Assembly (NCBI GenBank): GCA_964598695.1
Contig: CAZRDB010000104.1
Coordinates: 1 to 17,631, forward strand
Length of the DNA: 17,631 bases
Direction: 5' to 3'
DNA from: CAZRDB01 sp964598695
GTDB taxonomy: Bacteria; Armatimonadota; Zipacnadia; UBA1398
In this document: positions 1 through 7,800 of the stretch, one piece after another
How the letters are laid out: every line of letters begins with the position of its first letter
Position numbering within the stretch: the stretch's first letter is position 1
Notes under the pieces: generated by a model
What the model was told of the DNA's origin: nothing
Databases searched by the model: none
The model's input: the letters and a program-made list of their open reading frames with translations, nothing else
Translations under genes and position numbers: made by a program

Positions 1-1
1 T

Positions 2-625
2 CTCGATCACGGTGTCGCTCTCACTGGGGTACGGGCCGCCGGCCCGCTTGACTACAGCCTATTCGACGTGCACGAGCTGAACCACCGCAATCTGCAGGCG
101 TCATGGGAGGGCTACTCCTGCGCGCTCCGGGAGCGCGACTACTCGAAGCTAGGCTACTGGGCGTGCCGGCTCGACCCCGTGCCGGGCGCTGTCTGCTGCG
201 GCGCCGGGGTGCCCTGGACCGACGTCACAGGGAGAGCACTGCAGCCATGCACCCCGTTCAGCCCCCAGTCCTGCGTGGAGCTGCACCACGTTCCCGTCGG
301 CGGTGGGGGCGCGTTCATCGCCGTCTGGACCGACGCATGCCACGTCGGGCCCGGCTTCGTGTCCGGGCTGCGGGCAGTGCCCCTGGACGCCCTGCCTGCC
401 GTGCTGCTGCGCCTGTGCCTGCGCTACTCCGACCGGACCTACATCAGCCCTGCTTGGTGGGACTCCCTGTCGCACGAGGCGCGCGAGGCTCTCAGGTGCG
501 AGGCTGCCGCGTTCGTTGACGAGCCGGGGACGCGGGCGCCCGCTGCCGTAGGCGCGGACGGGGGAGCGATCCGTCCTACCTGGCATGTCTCCGAGGTGAT
601 GCCCGGTCCCCAGTCACTGGGGTGA
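2..625 (+). CDS. Hypothetical protein, 3' part only (5' end outside window)
   Basis: The frame is open from the first bases of the window, so the start lies upstream and at least 207 residues are present. The stop is TGA at 623-625. I do not recognise the family. The visible part is rich in Cys, Trp and Tyr, has no transmembrane segment or low-complexity stretch, and has a plausible amphipathic segment near its end (DSLSHEAREALRCEAAAF). Internal GTG and ATG codons exist, but none has a convincing ribosome binding site, and residues before the first of them (LDHGVALTGVRAAGPLDYSLF) read like ordinary protein. It points the same way as the next three genes, with 139 bp before the small gene at 765. 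Codon choice is slightly less GC-extreme than in the hydrolase genes (CTA and TCA codons occur). Function unknown. Confidence 0.6.
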   Translation, partial: LDHGVALTGVRAAGPLDYSLFDVHELNHRNLQASWEGYSCALRERDYSKLGYWACRLDPVPGAVCCGAGVPWTDVTGRALQPCTPFSPQSCVELHHVPVGGGGAFIAVWTDACHVGPGFVSGLRAVPLDALPAVLLRLCLRYSDRTYISPAWWDSLSHEAREALRCEAAAFVDEPGTRAPAAVGADGGAIRPTWHVSEVMPGPQSLG

Positions 626-699
626 ACTCGCCCTCAAGCTGCTCTTCCCCGCGCGGAAGCGGCGGAGTGGGTCTAGCCTCGCCGCCGGCCCCGCAGCCT

Positions 700-717
700 C
701 CGGGAGGGGAGTCCCGG
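700..717. other. Short inverted repeat in the 626-764 intergenic region
   Basis: CCGGGA (700-705) and TCCCGG (712-717) can pair around a 6-nt loop. There is no following T tract, so this is not a convincing intrinsic terminator. It could be a weak hairpin ahead of the small gene at 765, or chance in GC-rich DNA. Nothing else was seen in this 139-bp gap. Confidence 0.2.
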
Positions 718-764
718 CGCGTGGAGGAACCTCGGGCGTGTTGCCCGACGAGAGGAGCCTTCGC

Positions 765-968
765 ATGGCAGTTCCATCACGCGAGGACTGGGAGCAACTG
801 CTCGACGCCGCGCTGCGCAAGGTGCGTGCCGCGACGACAACCTACACGAGCCCCCAGGATGCGAAGCTCACCGCGGAGGCGGTCAACCTGTTGGCGCAAG
901 CCGAGCTGTGCCTCGCACAGGCCGAGGCGCTCCGCGCAGGCCAGGGGGGCACGACGCGGGAGGAGTGA
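765..968 (+). CDS. Small helical hypothetical protein (67 aa)
   Basis: The ATG at 765 is preceded by GAGAGGAGCC with good spacing, so it is preferred to the upstream in-frame GTG at 738. The 67-residue product is rich in Ala, Leu, Glu and Gln. Its second half contains an AQAE repeat (LLAQAELCLAQAEALRAGQ) typical of an amphipathic helix or short coiled coil, so it probably forms a helical hairpin. There is no signal peptide, membrane segment or Cys-pair motif. It lies 72 bp before the hemerythrin gene on the same strand and may be cotranscribed with it. I do not recognise a family, and no function can be assigned. Confidence 0.6.
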   Translation: MAVPSREDWEQLLDAALRKVRAATTTYTSPQDAKLTAEAVNLLAQAELCLAQAEALRAGQGGTTREE

Positions 969-1040
969 CCGACGCAGGGCGGAATCGGGCGCGCAGGCGA
1001 TGCACTCACCGCACGTCACCTGACAGAGGGAGGCGCCTTG

Positions 1041-1445
1041 ATGGCTATCCAGTGGACTGAGCGTCTTGCAGTAGGCGTCCCAATCATCGACGACCAGCAC
1101 AAGGAGCTCTTCGACCGGGTGAACCGTCTTCTAGCCGCGGCCGGGGACCGCTCCGCCCACGGTGAGCTGCCCTCGCTGCTCGGCTTCCTCCAGGACTACG
1201 TGGTCACGCACTTCCGGGTCGAGGAGGATCTGATGGCGCGGCACTTCTACCCCGACGCCCCCGCACACAAGGAGCAGCACGCCGGTTTCGTCACGGACTT
1301 CGGCAGACTGAGGGCCGACCTGGAGGCCCGGGGACCGGAGCCCGTACTCGTGGTCGAGACCCAGAAGCGCGTCGTCGACTGGCTGCTGCAGCATGTCGGG
1401 AAGACCGACAAGGTCCTCGGCGCCTTCCTGGCCGACAAGGCGTAG
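1041..1445 (+). CDS. Bacteriohemerythrin
   Basis: This is a single-domain hemerythrin of 134 residues, the usual length for bacterial versions. Hemerythrins bind O2 reversibly at a non-heme di-iron centre in a four-helix bundle and serve in O2 storage, delivery or sensing in the cytoplasm. All seven expected iron ligands are visible: His20 (IDDQH), His57 and Glu61 (HFRVEED), His76 and His80 (HKEQH), and His118 and Asp123 (HVGKTD). The N-terminal W-x-E-x-x-x-V-G-V pattern is also typical. I chose ATG 1041 over TTG 1038 because AGAGGGAGG (1024-1032) is ideally spaced for it. No sensor or output domain is attached. It lies 35 bp upstream of the ManD-like gene on the same strand, which may be a shared transcript or coincidence. 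Confidence 0.93.
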   Translation: MAIQWTERLAVGVPIIDDQHKELFDRVNRLLAAAGDRSAHGELPSLLGFLQDYVVTHFRVEEDLMARHFYPDAPAHKEQHAGFVTDFGRLRADLEARGPEPVLVVETQKRVVDWLLQHVGKTDKVLGAFLADKA

Positions 1446-1480
1446 CACCAAGACCCGATGCAGAACATGGAGGCTCACGC

Positions 1481-2695
1481 ATGGCAGGCCTGACGATCCG
1501 CGATGTCCGGGCGATCACGCTCTCGCCGGGCGAGGGCAACATCCAGCGCCGGTTGATCGTCGTGAAGGTCGAGACGAGCGAGCCGGGGCTGCACGGTCTC
1601 GGCTGCGCGACGTTCACGCAGCGGCACTCGGCGGTGCGCGTGGTGGTCGACGAGTTCCTGCGGCCCCTGCTGGTGGGCCGCGACCCGCGTGACATCGAGG
1701 ACCTCTGGCAGACGGTCCACGTCAACGCCTACTGGCGCAGCGGCCCCGTGATGAACAACGCGCTGTCGGGGGTCGACATGGCGTTGTGGGACATCGCCGG
1801 CAAGCTCGCGGGGATGCCCGTCTACCGCCTGCTCGGGGGCAGGTGTCGCCAGGCGGCGGCGGTCTATCGCCACGCCGACGGGGGCAGCCCGCAGGAGGTC
1901 GAGGACAACGTCCGCCGGTACATGGAGCAGGGCTACCGGTACATCCGGGCCCAGATCGGGGGCTACGGCGGCAAGGCGGCGATGGCCGGGATCCCGGAGC
2001 CCGTCGCGGCAGGGGCGCTCTACGACCCTGACGCCTACGCCCGCAACGTGCTGGGGCTGTTCGCGCACCTGCGGGAGCGGATCGGCCCCGAGGTGAACCT
2101 GCTCCACGACGTGCATGAGCGGCTCGTGCCGATCGAGGCCGTTCGGTTCGCGAAGGACCTCGAGCCGTACCACCTCTTCTTCCTCGAGGATCTGCTCCAG
2201 CCGGAGCAGATCGAGTGGTTCCAGCAGGTGCGGCAGCAGTGCTGCACGCCGCTCGCGATGGGCGAGCTGTTCGTCAACGTGAACGAGTGGCGGCCGCTCG
2301 TGGAGCGGCGGCTGATCGACTTCATCCGCTGCCACATCAGCTCGATCGGCGGACTGACCCCGGCGCGCAAGATCGCGGCGGTCTGTGAGGTGTTCGGGAT
2401 CCGGACGGCCTGGCACGGCCCGGGCGATGTCTCGCCGGTGGGCCACGCGTGCAACGTCCACCTCGACGTGGCCTGCCCGAACTTCGGGGTGCAGGAGTGG
2501 TCGGGGTTCCTCGAGGTGGAGAAGGAGATCTTCCCCGGCTGCCCCGAGGAGCGCGGCGGCTACGTCTACCCGAACGACAAGCCGGGTTTCGGGATCGACC
2601 TCGACGAGAAGCTCGCGGCGAAGTACCCCTGCCCCGACGGCGTGCTCGAGTGGACCCAGGCGCGGCTGCCCGACGGCACGGCCGTCTACCCCTGA
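1481..2695 (+). CDS. Mannonate dehydratase-like enolase superfamily protein (ManD/RspA type)
   Basis: A 404-residue member of the enolase superfamily, mandelate racemase branch, matching the usual ManD length. Family members dehydrate sugar acids such as D-mannonate or D-gluconate to 2-keto-3-deoxy acids using Mg2+. The three metal ligands are visible as Asp210 (LLHDVHER), Glu236 (FFLEDLL) and Glu262 (AMGELF), with His212 beside the first and His312 in WHGPGDVSP. The C-terminal PNFGVQEW and GFGIDLDEKLAAKYP segments are characteristic of ManD/RspA. GGAGG at 1469-1473 sets the ATG at 1481. The residue aligning with the catalytic Tyr of efficient ManD enzymes appears to be Met168, and the following loop is about nine residues short, so the substrate may not be mannonate. 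RspA-like proteins of low or no dehydratase activity are an alternative. Its 3' end overlaps the convergent CapA gene by 10 bp. Confidence 0.85.
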   Translation: MAGLTIRDVRAITLSPGEGNIQRRLIVVKVETSEPGLHGLGCATFTQRHSAVRVVVDEFLRPLLVGRDPRDIEDLWQTVHVNAYWRSGPVMNNALSGVDMALWDIAGKLAGMPVYRLLGGRCRQAAAVYRHADGGSPQEVEDNVRRYMEQGYRYIRAQIGGYGGKAAMAGIPEPVAAGALYDPDAYARNVLGLFAHLRERIGPEVNLLHDVHERLVPIEAVRFAKDLEPYHLFFLEDLLQPEQIEWFQQVRQQCCTPLAMGELFVNVNEWRPLVERRLIDFIRCHISSIGGLTPARKIAAVCEVFGIRTAWHGPGDVSPVGHACNVHLDVACPNFGVQEWSGFLEVEKEIFPGCPEERGGYVYPNDKPGFGIDLDEKLAAKYPCPDGVLEWTQARLPDGTAVYP

Positions 2696-3774
2696 GCGGC
2701 CGGCGGCGGCTCCACGGCGCCGTCGTCGCGCCAGATCATCGGCTGCGCGAAGCGGCGGCTGACGGCGTGGAACCGCTCGCGGTAGCGGGCGAGGTTCTCG
2801 ACGCGCGTCGGCTGGTAGTCGGCGTGGAGCCCGAGCAGCTCGTAGGCGGGTGCAGCGCCTTCGCGCAGGCGGACACGCACGCCGAGGCCGGCATCGGTCC
2901 ACGGCCTGAACTGCTTGAAGACGAGGTTGCCAACCGAGTAGAAGATCGGCTTCCCCTGCCACCACTCGCCGCCCTGGAAGACGTGCGGATGTGCGCCGAC
3001 GACGAGATCGGCGCCGGCCTCGATGCAGCCGCGGCAGAAGGCCCGCCCCTCGGCCGTGGGCCCCTCGGCGTACTCATCGCCGCCGTGGTGGTTGACGACG
3101 ACGAAGTCGGCCCGGTCGCGGACGGCGGCGATCTCGCGCTTCATGCGGTCGAGGTCGGCCCAGGCGAGCATCTGGGCGGGCTCGCCGCGGTACTCCGAGT
3201 TGAAGATCGAGGTGACCGAGAAGGTCGCGACGCGCCAGCCGCCGACGTCGGTGAGGGTCGGGGCGTAGGCGCGGTCGAGGTCCTCGCCGATGCCGGCGTG
3301 GGCGAGGCCGGCCTCGTCGAGGTTCGCGAGGGTGTCGAGCAGCGGGGCCTTGCCATAGTCCCACATGTGGTTATTCGCGCACCAGACCGCGTCGAAGCCG
3401 GCGTCCCTCATCACGCGGGCGGCGACGGCAGGGGCGCAGTAGACGAGGCTGTTCGGCTCGCCGGTGGTCCCCGGCCGGTCGCTCACCTGGGCCTCGAGGT
3501 CGGCGCAGGCGAAGTCGGCCTCGGTGATGAGATCGCGGATCCGGGCGAAGGGCAGGTCGGTCTCCCCGGCCTTGAGCCGCCTGCCGAGCGTACGGCCCAT
3601 GTTGATGTCACCGAGGAAGAGGAGCGTCACCTCGGGGCGCGGTGGACGACTGGCCTCGCCCGCCTCCCCTCCCCCGCCCGCGGCGGCCGAGCCGGCGCGG
3701 CACCCGCCCGCCGCCAGTAGCCCGATGAGCGCCAGCGCGCCGATCATCGCCGGGGTCGCTGCCCTACCTTGCAT
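2686..3774 (-). CDS. CapA family metallophosphatase-fold lipoprotein
   Basis: A 362-residue member of the CapA/PgsA family, named after poly-gamma-glutamate capsule synthesis; these proteins have a calcineurin-like metallophosphatase fold. The family blocks appear in order: LGDINMGR (Asp56, Asn58, Arg61), ADLE (92-94), ANNHMWDYG (Asn135, His136, Asp139), NHHGGDEY (229-235), GAHPHVFQ (His262, His264) and YSVGNLVF (279-286). The N-terminus has a hydrophobic segment ending LLAAGGC with Cys25, so it is probably a lipoprotein, followed by a Gly/Ala linker. The lipobox is imperfect at -3. GAGGTGGG precedes the ATG at 3774. No capsule genes (CapB/CapC) are present, so the role here is more likely in sugar or cell-envelope metabolism than capsule synthesis (inference). 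Its last 10 bp overlap the end of the ManD-like gene on the other strand. Confidence 0.88.
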   Translation of the reverse strand: MQGRAATPAMIGALALIGLLAAGGCRAGSAAAGGGGEAGEASRPPRPEVTLLFLGDINMGRTLGRRLKAGETDLPFARIRDLITEADFACADLEAQVSDRPGTTGEPNSLVYCAPAVAARVMRDAGFDAVWCANNHMWDYGKAPLLDTLANLDEAGLAHAGIGEDLDRAYAPTLTDVGGWRVATFSVTSIFNSEYRGEPAQMLAWADLDRMKREIAAVRDRADFVVVNHHGGDEYAEGPTAEGRAFCRGCIEAGADLVVGAHPHVFQGGEWWQGKPIFYSVGNLVFKQFRPWTDAGLGVRVRLREGAAPAYELLGLHADYQPTRVENLARYRERFHAVSRRFAQPMIWRDDGAVEPPPAAQG

Positions 3775-3844
3775 CGGATCCCACCTCGCTGGGCCCTGCC
3801 TCGTGCCTTCCCGGTTGGCTCGCCTGAGCGCTCCCTGTGGGTGT

Positions 3845-3864
3845 CCGGAGGGCTTGCCCTCTGG
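3845..3864. other. Hairpin between SDR and capA-like genes
   Basis: CCGGAGGG (3845-3852) pairs with CCCTCTGG (3857-3864) around a CTTG tetraloop, with one G-T wobble in the stem. It lies in the 117-bp space between the SDR stop and the CapA-like start on the minus strand. No T tract follows on either strand, so it would act as an RNA-stabilising or processing hairpin rather than a standard intrinsic terminator. Confidence 0.4.
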
Positions 3865-3870
3865 TGGGGT

Positions 3871-3887
3871 GTGGGGCGAAGCCCCAC
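3871..3887 (-). terminator. GC-rich hairpin immediately after the SDR gene (weak terminator candidate)
   Basis: GTGGGGC (3871-3877) and GCCCCAC (3881-3887) form a perfect 7-bp stem around GAA. It starts 4 bp beyond the SDR stop codon (3892-3894). Together with the hairpin at 3845-3864 it makes a tandem pair before the CapA-like gene. There is no run of T on the minus strand, so termination is uncertain; attenuation or mRNA 3'-end protection is equally possible. Confidence 0.4.
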
Positions 3888-3891
3888 GGGG

Positions 3892-4704
3892 TCAGATCTG
3901 TGCATGGCGGGGGGCGAGTTGGGCCGTGAGTCCGCCATCGACGTAGAGGATGTGTCCGGTGATGTAGGCGGCGTCGGGCGAGGCGAGGAAGGCGACGGCG
4001 GCGCCGGAGTCGAGGTAGAGGCCGAAGCATCCGAGTGGGACGCGCTCGCGGGCGGCGTCGGCGGCGCGGGGCGAGCCGGCGGGGAGTCGCTCGTCGAGGG
4101 TTGCGCCGGGCGCGACGGCGTTGACGCGGATCCCGTACTCGGCGAAGTCGCAGGCCATGGTGCGCGTGAGGCTGTCGAGGGCGCCCTTGGTGGCGTCGTA
4201 GGGGAGGCCTCGAAAGTGGGCGCGGAGCGCGCCGACGGTGCTGATGTTGACGATGTTGCCGCCCCCCTGCTCGCGCATGGCGACGGCGGCGCGGAGCGAG
4301 CAGATGTAGGGTCCTCGGATGTTGGTGGCGAGCTGGGTGTCGAGGATCTCCTCGGAGCCCTCGAGGGCGCGGCGGCGGGCGACGTCGGCGGCGTTGTTGA
4401 CGAGGAGGTCGATGCGGCCGAAGTGGCCGAGGGTCTCCTCGAGGAGGCGGTCGCAGTCCTCGGTGCGGCTGATATCGGCGACGACAGGCAGCACCTCGGC
4501 GCCGAGGGAGACGAACTCGGCCGCGGTGGCGTGGACGGCCTCGGGGGTGCGGCTGTTGATGACGACGCGCATGCCCTCGCGCGCGAGGCGGAGGGCGATG
4601 GCGCGGCCGATGTCGCGGGTGGAGCCGGTGACGAGGGCGACCTGGCCGGTGAGTTCAGGGTAGCGGGCGGGGATGGAGGCGTAGAGCGTTTCGAGGTCGG
4701 ACAT
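3892..4704 (-). CDS. SDR family NAD(P)-dependent oxidoreductase
   Basis: A classical short-chain dehydrogenase/reductase of 270 residues with a single Rossmann fold, acting in the cytoplasm, probably on a sugar, sugar acid or polyol. The nucleotide-binding motif is TGSTRDIG (26-33), with Asp31 in place of the usual middle Gly. NNAA follows (103-106), then Asn128, the ISTVG segment (154-158) and YDATK (Tyr169, Lys173). The residue 13 before Tyr169, where the catalytic Ser normally lies, is Thr156; Ser155 is next to it. Arg52 at the end of beta-2 (NSRTPE) suggests NADP(H). The C-terminal DGG motif is present. The ATG at 4704 is set by AAGGAG six bases upstream; the frame runs further upstream but without protein-like sequence. 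The gene is divergent from the GH36-like gene. Substrate not determinable. Confidence 0.93.
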   Translation of the reverse strand: MSDLETLYASIPARYPELTGQVALVTGSTRDIGRAIALRLAREGMRVVINSRTPEAVHATAAEFVSLGAEVLPVVADISRTEDCDRLLEETLGHFGRIDLLVNNAADVARRRALEGSEEILDTQLATNIRGPYICSLRAAVAMREQGGGNIVNISTVGALRAHFRGLPYDATKGALDSLTRTMACDFAEYGIRVNAVAPGATLDERLPAGSPRAADAARERVPLGCFGLYLDSGAAVAFLASPDAAYITGHILYVDGGLTAQLAPRHAQI

Positions 4705-4739
4705 GGGCAGCTCCTTGCGGCGAGCGAGGTCGCACGGGG

Positions 4740-4754
4740 CCGCGAGTCTCGCGG
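4740..4754. promoter_or_regulatory. 15-bp interrupted palindrome in divergent intergenic region (candidate operator)
   Basis: CCGCGAG-T-CTCGCGG is a perfect inverted repeat of 7-bp arms around one base. It lies 36 bp upstream of the SDR start and 116 bp upstream of the GH36-like start, a position from which a bound protein could control both genes. It could also be a chance GC-rich palindrome or an RNA hairpin, although a one-base loop does not favour an RNA role. No clear -35/-10 boxes were recognisable in the 166-bp region. Confidence 0.35.
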
Positions 4755-4870
4755 ATGCCCACGGGTTCGGTGGAGGATGGGGCGGGACCTGCCGGGGGGA
4801 GAAGGCCTCTCGCCGCCTTCGGGGAACCGACCGTGGTCCCGGAAGCTGTCGGGCTGCGGAGGAGAGAGCC

Positions 4871-7800
4871 ATGATGTGGGGTCTGCTGATCGCGAGTCTG
4901 CCGGTCGCCTGCTTGGCGGGGGGGCCGGGTGCGGAGGAGGTACGCTCCGAGGACGCCGTGGTCCGCTGGCGCGGCGATGCCATCGAGCTGGAGAACGACG
5001 CGATGCGGTTGCGACTCAGCCTCGCAAACGGGACGCTCGTGCGAACGGCGTGGCGCAACCAGCGAAGCGGGATCGATCTCCTGGGCACGGGCCCGGTCGA
5101 GGACTTCGCGGTGGAGGCCGATGGCCGTGCGCTCTCGAGCGCCGAGCCGGGCTGGGAGGTCGGTGCGCCGGCGTGTGAGGTGCTCGCCCACGGGGAGATC
5201 CGGCTCCGCCTGACACTCGCGCGCGGGGGGCTGCGGGTGACCCGCACGTATCTCCTGTGCCCGGGGATCAGCCTCCTCCGGGGCTGGCTCGAGATCGGGA
5301 ACGGCGGCACGGCCCCGGTCCGGCTCGCCGACCCGCCGATCGCGACGCTGCCGCACGGATGGGCGGCCGACCGCCTGACCTGGATCTCCGGCGCCGAGCA
5401 GTCGGGGGATTCGTGGCGGATGCGGACCGAGCCGCTCACGGGAGCACGCGAGTTCGACTCCTACGACGCGCCGAGCCCGGTTGGCGGCGGGCTGCCGGGC
5501 GACGGGGTCGACGCGCGGATCGTGCTGAACGACGCGCCCCTGTGGCCGGCGGAGGGTTGGGCGCACTCGGCCCACTCGGGCGACGCGCAGACGCACGAGG
5601 TCACCGCGCGCGTCCGTGCCGGCGACCGGGTGCTCTTCCTCGTCGGCCGGCACGGCCACATGGGGTGGGACACGACGGAGTGGGATCCCGCCGTCGCCTA
5701 CGAGGACGGCGAGGCGTACCGCGCCTCCGAGGGCTTCTCGTCGACCCAGGGGGCGGGGGGCTGGTCGTACGGCTACCTCGCCGACTCGGGTGCGTTCCGC
5801 GACCTCACCTACTCCGACGCCCCGGGCCGCTACGGCGAGCGGTGGCGGCTCGAAGCGAACGTTGTGGAGCCGTTCGTCTCGGCCACGGAGATGCACCCCG
5901 ACCCGGGCGGTGCGGCCGTGCGCGTCTTCACGGCGCCGCGCGACGGGACGGTGACGATCACCGGGAGTCTCCGGAACACGGGCAACGGCGGGCCGGCCGG
6001 GCGCGGCTTCCGGATGGGCTCGATGGCCTATGGCCCGTGGTTCTGCCTCGGGAACGCCGAGACGGGCGAGTCGGCCTACCTCGGGTTCGACTGCATGGGC
6101 CACTGGCGCGCGGGGATCGCCGCGGATGGCGAGGGACCGGCGCGGGCGGAGGTCCGCCTCGCCGGCTACGCGCGGGATCTCGCGCCGGGCGAGAGCGTGC
6201 GGACACCCTCGTTCTTCGTGGGCCTGTTCACGCGCGATCTCGACGAGATGGGGCAGGAGATCCTCGAGTGGCAGTACCGCTGCCTGTGGGACGACACGCG
6301 AGAGCCGTGGTTCCCCGGCGTGCGGATGCTCGGGTACTGGTACAAGGGCACGAAGTGGGGCGCGCACGGCTGGGTCGGGGGCGACGGCGACTTCGAGTCG
6401 ACCTACCGCAAGGTCTTCCGCACAGCCGACTTCATGCGCCAGGTCGGCGGTGACACCTACCACCGCGACTGGGGATGGTGGGACCGCGCCGGCGACTGGA
6501 ACGGCCCCGACTTCCGCTCGTCGGGCGAGTACCTGCGCCAGTACGGCATGGGCCAGCTCATCTACGCCTTCCTCTACACGGTCGACCGAGAGTCGAGCGT
6601 CGCGCGGGCGCACCCGGAGTGGTTGTGCGACGATGGCACGACGCTGGACCAGTCGCTGCCGGAGGTGGTCGACTACGAGGTCGGCGTCCTCGATTCGTTC
6701 CGCAAGCGATTCGGCCCCTTCCAGTGGCGCAACGACAGCACGCCCATCGGCCAACGGGGAGGCGACAGCGTCCTGCTCGGCCAGCAGCAGGGCTTCATGG
6801 AGGTCCTGCGCCGCTTCCTCGATCGCCATCCGGACTGCGCCTTCCAGGGTGTCAACGGCGGCGGCATGGCGATCAACTGGGAGTACCTCGGCTACGCGAG
6901 CGGCTTCCAGTTCACCGACGGCCAGGCCCAGATGCTCGCGAACTACTACGCGAGCTACCTGTTCCCCCCGGACAAGATCAACAACATGCCCGACATCTGG
7001 GATCCGGCGAAGTACGACCCGGCGACGTGGCGGGGCCTGCTGTGCAGCAACTTCGATCTCACGGGCGACACGTTCGACCCCGGCCGGCTCGAGGGGCTCC
7101 GCGAGCTGATCGCCATCTACCACTACCTCGGGGCGCGCGGCGTGGTCGGGCGCTGGGCTCGAATCTACCACCCGATGATCGACGGCGATGACGAGACGAT
7201 GTACCTCCAGCGGATGAGCTGGGACCGGCGGCGCGGCGTGGTCATCACGAAGCACCGGATCGAGGGCACGGTGACGGTTCGGCCCAAGGGTCTGCTCGCG
7301 GACCTCACCTACGAGGTCGGTTTCCAGGATGCGCCGGAGACCTTCAGCCGCACGGGCGCCGAGCTCATGGCCCAGGGGGTCACGCTCACCAACCCGGCGC
7401 CGGGCGAGCTGATCTACCTGAACCTGCCCGATCACCCCGGCAACCGTGTCGACAACACGCCTCCCGCCCCCCCGTCGGAGGTACGGTGCACTGCGGCGCG
7501 CCACATGGGCGTTCCCGGTGTCGAGCTGCGCTGGGAGCCGGCGAGTGACGACCGGTGGCTGAGCCACTACACGGTCTGGCGCGATGGCCGGATGCTCGAG
7601 ATCATCGCGAAGGGCTGCTTCTGCTTCGACCACTCGGCTGGCGCCGACCCCGCCGCCCGGTACGAGGTCCGCGCGGTCGATGGCGCCGGGAACGTCTCCG
7701 AGCCATGCGCGGCGCCCCCGAAGCCCGGGCTGCGGCGCCTCATCTGGGACGACAGCGACGCGGGGCACATCGCCCTGACCGGCGCGTGGCAGCGAGAGAC

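Noticed and set aside
1475..2965. Minus-strand open frame (about 500 codons) opposite the ManD-like gene
   Set aside because: Arg/Ala/Val-rich shadow crossing two real genes; enolase-superfamily metal ligands are on the plus strand.
2686..3774. CapA-like gene as part of a capsule operon
   Set aside because: No CapB/CapC-like ligase or other capsule genes nearby; CapA-fold proteins occur widely outside capsule loci.
4705..5439. N-terminal extension of the SDR frame upstream of 4704
   Set aside because: The added residues are Ser/Arg/Pro-rich and unlike protein, the extension would overlap the divergent hydrolase, and AAGGAG is placed exactly for the ATG at 4704.
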